Positions 34,161 to 41,635 are shown, counted from the first letter of the stretch. The stretch: DNA of 64,000 nucleotides from Lewinellaceae bacterium (GCA_020636435.1 JACJXX010000001.1:5122501-5186500); one strand, 5' to 3'. Notes: generated from the sequence alone by a model not told the origin. Made by a program: numbers and translations.

Positions 34161-34190
34161 TGGTCCACCCCCCACGGCGCCAGCGGGGGA
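34161..34190 (-). repeat. REP-like palindrome, degenerate copy
   Basis: TGGTCCACCCCCCACGGCGC then CAGCGGGGGA: the reverse orientation of the repeats at 34298-34330 and 34595-34627. The spacer to 34298 is homologous to the spacer 34487-34594, so the whole block is a diverged tandem duplication. Confidence 0.7.
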
Positions 34191-34297
34191 AAACGGTTAC
34201 CTATGGCGGCAGCGGGGTTCTTTTGAGGCCTCTATCCTCCTCATAATGTGTGGAAAACAGTACCAAGAAGTAAAAGAGATTCCTTTCGAAGTAATTA

Positions 34298-34487
34298 TCT
34301 CCCCCGCTGGCGGGGGCCGGGGGGTGGACAGATAGCATGCTCGTCAATCCAACAGCCTATCATGATAGAAATGCAGGCGAGCTTAGGCCTGTTCTTCTTC
34401 CGGCTATTGTCAAAAGATTGCAGCTTTTGTTGTAGTGTTAATGGGTTTTGGGTTTGATCCACCCCCTAACCCCCGCCAGCGGGGGAA
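34298..34487 (-). mobile_element. Internally deleted DUF559 unit between inverted REP-like repeats
   Basis: Left repeat 34298-34330 (TCTCCCCCGCTGGCGGGGGC, then CGGGGGGTGGA) and the inverted right repeat 34456-34487. The interior matches the two ends of the intact unit at 34595-35058: the last codons (IMIGCWIDEHAIC) near-identically and the first 30 codons with divergence (LQQKLQSFDNSRKKN aligned to YNKRLQPYANSLRKN). The catalytic middle is missing. The relation is that of a non-autonomous derivative to its parent. Confidence 0.7.
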
Positions 34488-34591
34488 AACGGTAGCCCAT
34501 GGCTGTTGTGGGGTTCCTTTGGTGTGTCAATTCTGCCCATAAGTTGGGGAGAAACTGCACCAGGCAGGGAAATAACACTTTTTCGGAGTAA

Positions 34592-35014
34592 TCATCTCCC
34601 CCGCTGGCGGGGGCCGGGGGGTGGACAAATAGCATGCTCGTCAATCCAACAGCCTATCATGATAGCCACATCAACCATTTTATTCAGCACTTCCCAATCT
34701 GAAAACCGCAGTACAGTAAACCCAACGCTTTCCAAATCCCGATCCTTTTTCCGGTCCCGTTCGCACCCTTCCGGAGAATCGTGTGTGATACCATCTACTT
34801 CGATGACCAGCAGCAGTTCTTTGCACATGAAATCGGCGATATAGTTGAGCACCGGGCGTTGCCTTCTGAACTGATAGCCCTTCATCTGGCGGGCGCCCAG
34901 GGCATACTTCCACAGGCAGGCTTCGCCTTTTGTCATGTTCTTCCTCAGGCTGTTGGCATAGGGTTGGAGCCTTTTGTTGTAGTGATAATTGTTTTTAGGG
35001 GATGCTTTTTCCAT
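34592..35014 (-). CDS. DUF559 (Vsr/MutH-like) endonuclease
   Basis: 140 residues with a PD-(D/E)xK-like core: Glu31 (KGEACLW), Asp61 (YIADFM), Glu72-x-Asp74 (LLVIEVDG) and His78 are the predicted metal or catalytic positions, ending in FTVLRFSDWEVL. This is the endonuclease fold of Vsr-like and DUF559 proteins, common in many copies in Bacteroidota; the function is not established. The start is ATG 35014, just inside the right inverted repeat; a longer frame to 35128 would read through that repeat. The last ten residues (PPPGPRQRGR) are encoded by the left inverted repeat, and the stop lies directly outside it. The gene and its repeats thus form one unit. Confidence 0.88.
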   Translation of the reverse strand: MEKASPKNNYHYNKRLQPYANSLRKNMTKGEACLWKYALGARQMKGYQFRRQRPVLNYIADFMCKELLLVIEVDGITHDSPEGCERDRKKDRDLESVGFTVLRFSDWEVLNKMVDVAIMIGCWIDEHAICPPPGPRQRGR

Positions 35015-35058
35015 GGGGTTTGGGTTTGATCCACCCCCCGACCCCGCCAGCGGGGGAG
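34595..35058 (-). mobile_element. Putative DUF559 unit bounded by near-identical inverted repeats
   Basis: The left end 34595-34627 and the right end 35028-35058 are inverted copies of about 30 bp differing at two or three positions. Each contains the 16-base palindrome CCCCCGCTGGCGGGGG (7-bp stem, 2-base loop) followed by a G-rich tail. Between them is one intact DUF559 gene. No target duplication was found. A deleted version lies directly to the left. Confidence 0.6.
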
Positions 35059-35197
35059 ATTTTCTCCGATTTGGTGGGGTGTTCTGTAGGATGAGGATAT
35101 TGTTAAAATATGTAGAGTAAGCATGCAATAGCCTTTCAATTTACATTTTCTATGGATTAAGCACAAACCCAGTACGCCGGCTTTACAAAACATTCAT

Positions 35198-35228
35198 TTT
35201 GCAAACCCCACAGAGACGAGTATATTTA
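35198..35228 (+). promoter_or_regulatory. Bacteroidota-type promoter of the NhaC gene
   Basis: TTTG (35198-35201), a 19-base spacer and TATATTTA (35221-35228), one mismatch from TAnnTTTG. The expected start of transcription is only about 5 bases before ATG 35240, so the mRNA would be nearly leaderless. Confidence 0.45.
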
Positions 35229-35239
35229 CCCCAAAACAA

Positions 35240-36727
35240 ATGGAGTCCTACGGTTTCCTGTCGTTATTGCCGCCCGTCATCGCCATCGTGCTGGCCATTC
35301 GCACCAAGCAGGTGCACATTTCCCTGCTGTTCGGCATCTGGCTGGGCTGGATCATCATCAGCGGCTTCAACCCCATCCGGGGCAGTTTCGATACCATCCA
35401 GGCCCTGGTCGACGTGTTTCAGGATGCGGGCAATACCCGGACGATCATGTTCTGCGCGCTGGTGGGCGCGCTGATCATCTTCGTGCAGCGCTCGGGCGGG
35501 GTAGAGGGCTTCATCCGGCACGTCAACCGGCTCCTGGAACACTACGAGCGGAAGCGCAGCGGCAGCAACCGCACCGTGATCCAGTTGCTGGCGTGGCTGA
35601 CCGGCCTGCTGATCTTCGTAGAATCAAGCATTTCAGTCCTTACCGTGGGGGCGCTCTACCGGCCGGTCTTCGACGAGCTGAAGATCAGCCGGGAGAAGCT
35701 GGCTTATATCGCCGACTCCAGTTCGGCGCCTTCCAGCATCATTATTCCGTTCAACGGCTGGGGGGCCTTTATCATGTCTTTGCTGGTGGCCGAAGGGTTT
35801 GCCGATCCCTTTGCGACGATGTTCCACGCCATCGCTTTCAATTTTTATCCGGTGCTGGCGCTGCTGATGGTACTGGTGGTTATTTTCACTAAAAAAGATT
35901 TTGGCCCCATGGCCAAAGCCGAGCGCCGCGTTGCTGAAACCGGCAAACTGCTCAACGACGACGCCCAACCCATGATCTCCGACGAGCTGACGGATGTGAA
36001 AACCGTGGAAGGCGTCACGCCCCGTGCCTACAATATGGTCATTCCAATTCTGATTATGGTGTTCATGATGCCGGTCATGCTGGCGGCCACCGGCTGGGAA
36101 GCGGCCGTCGCGCAAAAGCCCGATGTTTCAACCGTGAGGCAGGTGTTTTTCGCTATCGGGCAGGGCTCCGGCTCCACGGCGGTGCTGATTGCGGTGCTGA
36201 CGTCCATTATTTTCGCTATGCTCTTCTACGGCCTGCAGGGCATCATGAAGATGAAAGAAATGGTGGATCTGACCCTCAAGGGCATTTCCGGCATGATGCC
36301 GCTGGCCCTTTTGATGATGCTGGCTTTCGCCATCGGCGCCGTCTGCAAAGAGATGGGTACTGGCCCGTACATCGCCGATGTGGCAAAGGCATGGCTGTCG
36401 CCCCACATGGTTCCTTTTGTCGTCTTTCTGGTAAGCTGCTTTATTGCCTTTTCCACCGGCACTTCCTGGGGCACTTTTGCGATCATGATCTCCATCGCGG
36501 TGCCCATGGCGCGGGAAATGGGGGCGGATGTGTACATCACCATCGCCGCCGCCCTGGGCGGCGGGGTGTTCGGCGACCACTGCTCGCCCATCAGCGACAC
36601 TACCATCCTGTCTTCCATGGCTTCCGCTACCGACCACATCGACCACGTGCGGACGCAATTGCCCTACGCTTTAACCGCCGGGGCTGGCGCCGCTTTGTTA
36701 TATTTGATCATTGGATTGATGGGGTAG
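35240..36727 (+). CDS. nhaC: NhaC-family Na+/H+ antiporter
   Basis: A 495-residue inner-membrane protein with about 11 hydrophobic helices. Family features include FVESSISVLTVGALYRPVFD, DSSSAPSSIIIPFNGWGAF, FSTGTSWGTFAIMISIAVP and GGGVFGDHCSPISDTTILSSM, the last holding polar residues within membrane segments. The NhaC group exchanges sodium (or organic solutes such as malate/lactate) for protons. Length fits. It has its own promoter and is followed by a repeat array, so it is a single-gene unit. Confidence 0.92.
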   Translation: MESYGFLSLLPPVIAIVLAIRTKQVHISLLFGIWLGWIIISGFNPIRGSFDTIQALVDVFQDAGNTRTIMFCALVGALIIFVQRSGGVEGFIRHVNRLLEHYERKRSGSNRTVIQLLAWLTGLLIFVESSISVLTVGALYRPVFDELKISREKLAYIADSSSAPSSIIIPFNGWGAFIMSLLVAEGFADPFATMFHAIAFNFYPVLALLMVLVVIFTKKDFGPMAKAERRVAETGKLLNDDAQPMISDELTDVKTVEGVTPRAYNMVIPILIMVFMMPVMLAATGWEAAVAQKPDVSTVRQVFFAIGQGSGSTAVLIAVLTSIIFAMLFYGLQGIMKMKEMVDLTLKGISGMMPLALLMMLAFAIGAVCKEMGTGPYIADVAKAWLSPHMVPFVVFLVSCFIAFSTGTSWGTFAIMISIAVPMAREMGADVYITIAAALGGGVFGDHCSPISDTTILSSMASATDHIDHVRTQLPYALTAGAGAALLYLIIGLMG

Positions 36728-36734
36728 AGGGGCG

Positions 36735-36817
36735 GTTGTCGGTTGAATGTTGTCAGTTGATAGTTAGGGCAACAAACAACAAACAACCGACAACAAACAA
36801 CCGACAACAAACAACAA
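36735..36817 (+). repeat. Inverted heptad array, GTTGnnn type, copy 2
   Basis: GTTGTCG, GTTGAAT, GTTGTCA, GTTGATA at a 7-nt period, then the complement CAACAAA / CAACCGA seven times. It fills the whole gap between nhaC and the next gene, whose start is 5 bases beyond it. Confidence 0.8.
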
Positions 36818-36821
36818 AAAC

Positions 36822-37337
36822 ATGGCACTAATCAAGCCCGTAAAAGGCATCGAACCTCAATTCGGAAAAAACTGCTACCTGGCGGAAAACGCCACTATTG
36901 TAGGGGACGTCATCATGGGCGACGACTGCAGCATCTGGTTTCAGGCGGTGGTGCGCGGAGACGTGCACTACATCCGCATGGGCAATAAAGTCAACGTGCA
37001 GGACGGGGCGGTCATCCACTGCACCTACCAGCGGGCGCCGACCAACATCGGCAACAACGTCTCTGTCGGCCACCGGGCCATTGTGCACGGCTGCACCCTG
37101 AAGGACAACGTCCTGGTCGGCATGGGCGCCATTGTGATGGACCACGCGGTGGTGGAAGAAAACGTACTCATCGCCGCCGGCGCCGTGGTGCTGGAAAACA
37201 GCCGGCTGGAGTCGGGCTATATTTACGCCGGGGTGCCTGCAAAAAAGGTTAAAGCCCTGAGCGCTGAGGCGTTTAAGGATAACATTGAGCGGATCGCAAA
37301 TAATTATATTATGTATGCGGATTGGTTCAGGGAGTGA
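36822..37337 (+). CDS. Gamma-carbonic anhydrase-like hexapeptide-repeat protein
   Basis: 171 residues of left-handed beta-helix with hexapeptide repeats (ATIVGDVIMGDDCSIWFQAVVRGD), a trimer-forming fold. The metal-site histidines of the gamma class are present: HCTYQ near residue 66, VSVGHRAIVHGC near 88 and 93. The ending YAGVPAKKVKALS is typical of the YrdA/PaaY group. Carbonic anhydrase activity is possible but many members are of unknown function. It is followed after 32 bases by arsR. Confidence 0.88.
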   Translation: MALIKPVKGIEPQFGKNCYLAENATIVGDVIMGDDCSIWFQAVVRGDVHYIRMGNKVNVQDGAVIHCTYQRAPTNIGNNVSVGHRAIVHGCTLKDNVLVGMGAIVMDHAVVEENVLIAAGAVVLENSRLESGYIYAGVPAKKVKALSAEAFKDNIERIANNYIMYADWFRE

Positions 37338-37369
37338 GCCTCCGTTTCCTTCATCAAGTCAATTTCAAT

Positions 37370-37699
37370 ATGGGCACTTCAAAGACAGAAGGTTTTTCAA
37401 AACAACAACTGGAGCTGGCTGAAATCGCCCGGGCGCTTGCCCACCCCGCCCGGATTGCCATACTGCAATACCTGGCCAGGGTCAATGCCTGCATCGGTGG
37501 AGAGATTGTCGGCGCTTTGCCTCTGGCGCAGCCTACCATCTCCCGGCATTTGAAGGAACTCAAGGCAGTGGGCCTCATCAAAGGAGAAATCGATGGCGTG
37601 CGGGTCAATTACTGCATCGACCGGGAACGCTGGGAAGAGGTGCAGCGGCTGATGAACGGCTTTTTCAGTATTTCCGTCGACGAGCAGGACTGCTGTTGA
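37370..37699 (+). CDS. arsR: ArsR-family transcriptional repressor
   Basis: A 109-residue winged-helix regulator: LAHPARIAILQYLAR, then recognition helix LPLAQPTISRHLKELKAVGLI and wing GEIDGVRVNYCID. The start ATG 37370 gives a normal length; the in-frame 37322 overlaps the preceding gene. The classical ELCVCDL metal motif is absent; cysteines are at 41, 82 and the last two positions (108-109, EQDCC), so As(III) could bind a Cys set that uses the C-terminal tail. A 34-bp palindrome lies 12 bases after its stop, in front of the following arsenic genes. Confidence 0.9.
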   Translation: MGTSKTEGFSKQQLELAEIARALAHPARIAILQYLARVNACIGGEIVGALPLAQPTISRHLKELKAVGLIKGEIDGVRVNYCIDRERWEEVQRLMNGFFSISVDEQDCC

Positions 37700-37710
37700 T
37701 TTTTTTGTTC

Positions 37711-37744
37711 AATTAATTCTATTATTGCAATAATAGAATTAATT
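37711..37744. promoter_or_regulatory. 34-bp perfect palindrome, probable ArsR operator
   Basis: A perfect inverted repeat with half-site AATTAATTCTATTATTG, centred between 37727 and 37728. It sits between arsR and the phosphatase gene, 23 bases before the latter's ATG. AT-rich dyads of this type are bound by ArsR/SmtB repressors. Part of it could also fold as a hairpin behind arsR. Confidence 0.7.
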
Positions 37745-37767
37745 TGGCCGCATCAAACTCTACACCT

Positions 37768-38433
37768 ATGCAAAAGCCCAGGCTTTTTGAATCGCTCGAA
37801 GCGTATCTTTCTACCTTGCCCGTTGAGTTTGGCGAGATTCCGGAGGCCCGGAAGGCCATTCTTGATAAGTTGGTTGATTATGTGGCCAGACAAAGACGGG
37901 CAGGCAAGCCGGCGCAACTCACCGTCATCTGCACGCACAATTCCCGGCGCAGCCACATTGGGCAAATGTGGGCGGCGGCAGCGGCAGCCTGGTATGGCTT
38001 AGAGGAGGTGTACAGTTTCTCGGGCGGAACCGAAGCTACAGCCTTCAACCCCAATGCAGTAGCCGCCCTGCAGCGCGCCGGTTTCCGGATCAACCGGGTA
38101 GAGGAAGGAAAAAACCCGGTATATGAGGCCGGGTATAGCGAAAGCCTGCCGCCGCTCAGGGCTTTTTCCAAACGTTTTGATGCTGCAGAGAACCCGGATC
38201 AGGGTTTCGCCGCCATCATGGTTTGTTCCGAAGCGGATGAGGCCTGCCCTTTCGTGCCGGGGGCGGATATCCGCCTGCCGCTCCCTTTTGAAGACCCCAA
38301 GCGGGCGGATGGCACTCCGGAAGAACAACAGGCCTACGATGAAGCCTGTCGGCTGATCGCCCGCGAAATTTGTTATAGTATGGAGCAGGCAGCGCGGCGG
38401 GGTTCGTTAAGTAGCCGGACAGATTTAATTTAA
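37768..38433 (+). CDS. Low-molecular-weight protein-tyrosine-phosphatase / arsenate reductase-like protein
   Basis: 221 residues. The active-site loop is C-X5-R: Cys55-THNSR-Arg61 (VICTHNSRRSHIGQMW), as in LMW phosphatases and thioredoxin-linked arsenate reductases. Further cysteines (MVCSEADEACPF) near residue 160-166 could serve as the resolving pair that arsenate reductases need. The N-terminal 45 residues are an extra helical segment not found in short ArsC proteins. ATG 37768 follows the ArsR palindrome. Position between arsR and acr3 makes arsenate reduction the likely role. Confidence 0.86.
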   Translation: MQKPRLFESLEAYLSTLPVEFGEIPEARKAILDKLVDYVARQRRAGKPAQLTVICTHNSRRSHIGQMWAAAAAAWYGLEEVYSFSGGTEATAFNPNAVAALQRAGFRINRVEEGKNPVYEAGYSESLPPLRAFSKRFDAAENPDQGFAAIMVCSEADEACPFVPGADIRLPLPFEDPKRADGTPEEQQAYDEACRLIAREICYSMEQAARRGSLSSRTDLI

Positions 38434-38532
38434 ATTACGTTTTAAACTTTAAACTAACAAAGTAGTATTACGTAGGTGGACAGATTTAGTTTACGTATAA
38501 ATCATGTCCCAAACCACAAAATCGAAGAAGGT

Positions 38533-38618
38533 TGTCTCCCCTTGGGGGGAGTTAGAGGGGGGAATTATCAAGCGTTTTATTCTAAAGTCCCCCTCCTAAC
38601 CTCCCCTAGGGGAGGACA
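38533..38618. repeat. Inverted pair of REP-like palindromes
   Basis: 38533-38562 (TGTCTCCCCTTGGGGGGAGT, then TAGAGGGGGG) and its inverted relative 38587-38618 (CTCCTAACCTCCCCTAGGGG) face each other 24 bases apart. They have the same build as the repeats at 34298-35058: a G/C palindrome and then a run of G. The gap 38434-38669 also repeats the 3' end of the preceding gene (GGACAGATTTA at 38418 and 38478). Confidence 0.65.
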
Positions 38619-38669
38619 TTTTATCCTAAAATTAATGGTGTCCACCCACTTAGCTATAAAAAAAGGCTT

Positions 38670-39737
38670 ATGAATCAACAAAGCGTTGTTGCTCGAAAAC
38701 GCCTCTCCTTCCTGGACCGCTACCTGACCCTCTGGATTTTCCTGGCCATGGCGGTGGGGGTGGGCGCCGGTTATTTTTTCCCGGGCACGGCAGATGTGAT
38801 CAACTCCTTTTCCCGGGGCTCCACCAATATTCCCATCGCCATCGGGCTGATCCTGATGATGTATCCGCCGCTGGCCAAGGTCAACTACAAGATGTTGCCG
38901 CAGGTATTCCGCAACGTGAAGATACTCAGCATCTCCCTGTTGCTCAACTGGGTGGTCGGGCCGGTGCTCATGTTCCTGTTGGCCATCACCTTCCTGAGGG
39001 GGTACCCGGAATACATGGTGGGGCTGATACTCATTGGGCTGGCGCGCTGCATTGCCATGGTCATTGTGTGGAACGACCTGGCGGAAGGCAGCCGCGAATA
39101 CGGCGCGGGCCTGGTAGCGCTCAACAGCATCTTCCAGGTCTTTTTCTACAGTTTCTACGCCTGGATATTCATTACCCTGCTGCCTCCGCTTCTGGGCTTT
39201 GAAGGGGCTATTGTCGATATTTCCATCGCGACCATCGCCGAAAGCGTGGCCATTTACCTGGGCATCCCTTTTGCCGCCGGCTTCCTGAGCCGGATCTTCC
39301 TGGTGAAATGGAAGGGGGAGGAGTGGTACCAGACGCGCTTTGTGCCGGCCATTTCCCCAATCACCCTTATTGCCCTGCTCTTTACTATCGTGGTGATGTT
39401 CAGCCTGAAAGGCGAGCTGATCGTCCAGATTCCGCTCGATGTGCTGCGTATTGCCCTGCCCCTGCTCCTCTACTTTGCCATCATGTTTCTCACGAGCTTT
39501 TTCCTGGGCAAATGGCTGGGCGCCGATTATCCGCGCAATGCTTCCATCGCTTTTACCGCTACCGGCAACAACTTCGAGCTGGCCATTGCGGTGGCCATCG
39601 CAGTGTTCGGGCTCAACTCCGGGCAAGCCTTTGCCGGCGTGATCGGCCCTCTTGTGGAAGTGCCGGCGTTGATCGGGCTGGTGAACCTGGCGTGGTGGTT
39701 GCGCCGGAGGTATTATAAAGAGGAGGCAACTATTTAG
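38670..39737 (+). CDS. acr3: ACR3-family arsenite efflux transporter
   Basis: 355 residues with ten predicted membrane helices. The family's essential cysteine is at position 127 in LIGLARCIAMVIVWND, and the second conserved site is TATGNNFELAIAVAI (helix 9). Also typical are PLAKVNYKMLPQVF and the C-terminal GPLVEVPALIGLV. It exports As(III) driven by the proton gradient. Length and motifs are normal. It follows the phosphatase gene after a 236-bp repeat-containing gap, so it may have its own transcript or be read through. Confidence 0.95.
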   Translation: MNQQSVVARKRLSFLDRYLTLWIFLAMAVGVGAGYFFPGTADVINSFSRGSTNIPIAIGLILMMYPPLAKVNYKMLPQVFRNVKILSISLLLNWVVGPVLMFLLAITFLRGYPEYMVGLILIGLARCIAMVIVWNDLAEGSREYGAGLVALNSIFQVFFYSFYAWIFITLLPPLLGFEGAIVDISIATIAESVAIYLGIPFAAGFLSRIFLVKWKGEEWYQTRFVPAISPITLIALLFTIVVMFSLKGELIVQIPLDVLRIALPLLLYFAIMFLTSFFLGKWLGADYPRNASIAFTATGNNFELAIAVAIAVFGLNSGQAFAGVIGPLVEVPALIGLVNLAWWLRRRYYKEEATI

Positions 39738-39751
39738 CATAAGGCCTGAGA

Positions 39752-39849
39752 TGCACCTGGCACAAAATTTTGTAGGCTTTTCAACTGGAACCCCTTCTCA
39801 TTCCCCTTGAAAGGGGAAGGTCGGCTTACAAAATTTTGCGCCAGGCACT
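39752..39849. repeat. Inverted repeat between convergent acr3 and arsM, with inner palindrome
   Basis: Arms TGCACCTGGCACAAAATTTT (39752 on) and the complement at 39823-39848 (about 22 of 26 matched). Inside is TTCCCCTTGAAAGGGGAA (39801-39818). It may terminate transcription from both sides, or be another REP-type element. Confidence 0.65.
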
Positions 39850-39919
39850 AAAACATTATGATGCTGAATAGTTGCAAGAGGAAGGTGATAACCGGTCACT
39901 TAAAAGTAGCCGGCCAAAA

Positions 39920-40705
39920 TCATGGTTGTTTTTCACCGTAGACGTTGATGCTGAATATTCCGGTCCCGCCGTTGCGGAAGGATTTTAGTTCATCTGCGGA
40001 TAGGAATTCCAGCAGCAGTTCATCTGGCAAATCCAGCTGCCGCTCTTTATCGATCTGTATGTTAGAGAAGCCAGCGCGTTCGATGGCCCCGAGGTAATCC
40101 TCCTTTTGCATAGCGCCCGCCACACACCCAGCGTACATGGCCGCTGCTTCCTGAAGAGCGGCAGGCAGTTTTCCCCGCAGCACGATGTCCGATATGCTGA
40201 AATGGCCGCCCGGCCGCAGCACGCGGTACACTTCGGCGTAAGCCCTGTCTTTATCCGGCACCAGGTTCATGACGCAGTTGCTGATGGCCACGTCGATGGA
40301 GTTGTCCTCCAGCGGCATGTCTTCGATATCGCCCAGCACGAACTCTACGTTCCGGTAACCCAGCTTGCGGTTGTTGATCCGGGCCTGGGCGATCATGGCC
40401 TCTGTCATGTCCAGGCCGATGACCCGGCCACTTTCCCCGGCCAGGGTGCGGGCGATGAACACGTCGTTGCCGGCGCCGGCACCCAGGTCGAGCACCGTCT
40501 GGCCTTCCTGTATCCGGGCAAATTCGGTGGGCAGCCCGCAGCCCAGGCCCAGGTCGGCGTCCTTGTTATATCCCTCCAGCTTTTCATAACCCTCGCTGAA
40601 GTCTATGCCGCCGGGGGAGCAGCAGGACGGTTCGCAGCAGCTTTGGGAAGATTTGACCACTTCCGTGTACTTTTCCTTAACGACTTCTTTAATTGCCTTT
40701 TCCAT
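39920..40705 (-). CDS. arsM: Arsenite methyltransferase ArsM
   Basis: 261 residues. It methylates As(III) with S-adenosylmethionine. SAM-binding motif I is VLDLGAGAGNDVF (71-83). The conserved As-binding cysteines are Cys56 (LGLGCGLP), Cys144 (SNCVMNL) and Cys194 (YAGCVAGA). The N-terminus has an extra CCEPSCCSPGG cluster, often seen in the family. It is the second gene of a minus-strand pair, 61 bases after the sigma factor gene. Its coupling with arsR/acr3 on the other strand makes a complete arsenic resistance set. Confidence 0.95.
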   Translation of the reverse strand: MEKAIKEVVKEKYTEVVKSSQSCCEPSCCSPGGIDFSEGYEKLEGYNKDADLGLGCGLPTEFARIQEGQTVLDLGAGAGNDVFIARTLAGESGRVIGLDMTEAMIAQARINNRKLGYRNVEFVLGDIEDMPLEDNSIDVAISNCVMNLVPDKDRAYAEVYRVLRPGGHFSISDIVLRGKLPAALQEAAAMYAGCVAGAMQKEDYLGAIERAGFSNIQIDKERQLDLPDELLLEFLSADELKSFRNGGTGIFSINVYGEKQP

Positions 40706-40766
40706 AGTTAATTGTTTTTTGTTTGCTGGTAAGACGGGACGTTTGGTTTATGGACGCAAAGAAGGC

Positions 40767-41342
40767 TCAACAACACTCTTCCTCCTCAACATTCTCAGCA
40801 GACACCACTTCCCTGGGCTGATACCCCAGCACATTCCCATATTTATCCGTAGCCACTTCGCAGCACTGTAGCACAATATCCCGGAGCTTTTCCCTTCCCC
40901 GCTGCACCCGAGACTTGGCGCCGGAATAGGAGAGCCCCAGTTTTTCCGCCAGTTCCCGCTGGGAAAGCCCTTCGACTTCCGTCAGATAAAGGGCTTGCCG
41001 GTATTTTTCGGGCAGGAGCTCCAGCATGAAGGGGAGCCATTGGGATACTTCCTGTGTCAGTGCCTGTGCCTGCGCCTCTTCCTCTGTAACCGGGGCTTCC
41101 GGCGCCGCTGTAAGCTGGCGCTGGCTCTTTTGCTGGCGGAAATGGTCATTTACAGCGTTCTGAGCGATGCGGAACAGCCAGTATTCTGCCTTTTCCTCTT
41201 CCCTGAGCTGGTGCAGGTTCTGGTGCATTTTAAGGAAGATCTCCTGCAGCACGTCATCGGCGCTGGCTTCATCCCTGATTTTGGCTCGTACAAAGCCCTT
41301 CAATTTTGCCTGAACTTTTACCCAGATGGCTTCTGCTTCCAT
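40767..41342 (-). CDS. ECF-type sigma factor (SigZ-like) with cysteine tail
   Basis: 191 residues. Region 2 is SADDVLQEIFLKMHQNL with AEYWLFRIAQNAVNDHFRQ; region 4 is LPEKYRQALYLTEVEGLSQR then LGLSYSGAKSRVQRGREKL. The C-terminal 35 residues go beyond region 4 and contain CC at 160-161 (LQCCEVATDKYGNV) and CC at the very end (190-191, EEEECC), with no anti-sigma gene nearby. SigZ-like factors of Bacteroidota carry similar tails (recalled). ATG 41342 is used rather than 41384, as the family start is MEAEAIW. Together with arsM directly downstream, an arsenic- or metal-sensing sigma factor is plausible but inferred. Confidence 0.88.
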   Translation of the reverse strand: MEAEAIWVKVQAKLKGFVRAKIRDEASADDVLQEIFLKMHQNLHQLREEEKAEYWLFRIAQNAVNDHFRQQKSQRQLTAAPEAPVTEEEAQAQALTQEVSQWLPFMLELLPEKYRQALYLTEVEGLSQRELAEKLGLSYSGAKSRVQRGREKLRDIVLQCCEVATDKYGNVLGYQPREVVSAENVEEEECC

Positions 41343-41448
41343 GTTTTTTCTTTTTAAGACGGAATGGATTGAGATTGGACGCAAAATGTGGTCCGCAGCG
41401 GCGGGCGTTATTGGTTACCGTGCATTCGTCTAGGTTAGACATTTTTCA

Positions 41449-41574
41449 GTTGTTTGTTGTCGGTTGTTTGTTGCTACCGTGCATTGGCGGCAGGTACTCC
41501 CTGGCCGAAGACGGGCATCCCAACGGGCAACTAACAACGGGCAACTAACAACGGGCAACTAACAACGGGCAACA
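41449..41574 (+). repeat. Inverted heptad array, GTTGnnn type, copy 3
   Basis: Left arm GTTGTTT, GTTGTCG, GTTGTTT, GTTG; right arm CAACGGG and CAACTAA alternating, seven units in all (41521-41574). The rest of 41343-41635 holds no gene; ACCGTGCATT occurs twice (41417 and 41476). Confidence 0.8.
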
Positions 41575-41635
41575 AGTGCTTGTCCAACATTAGGGTAGCC
41601 TGATTACGGTTTACCCGCCTGACAAACAGGCGCGC

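Noticed and set aside
34060..34335. 91-codon plus-strand gene
   Set aside because: It begins in the FISUMP fragment, then reads through two REP-like repeats and their spacer; the second repeat copy has stops in the matching frame.
41521..41574. Possible CRISPR-like direct repeats
   Set aside because: The unit is 7 nt (14 with alternation) with no spacers; part of an inverted heptad array. The 498-bp adhesin repeats are likewise coding, not CRISPR.
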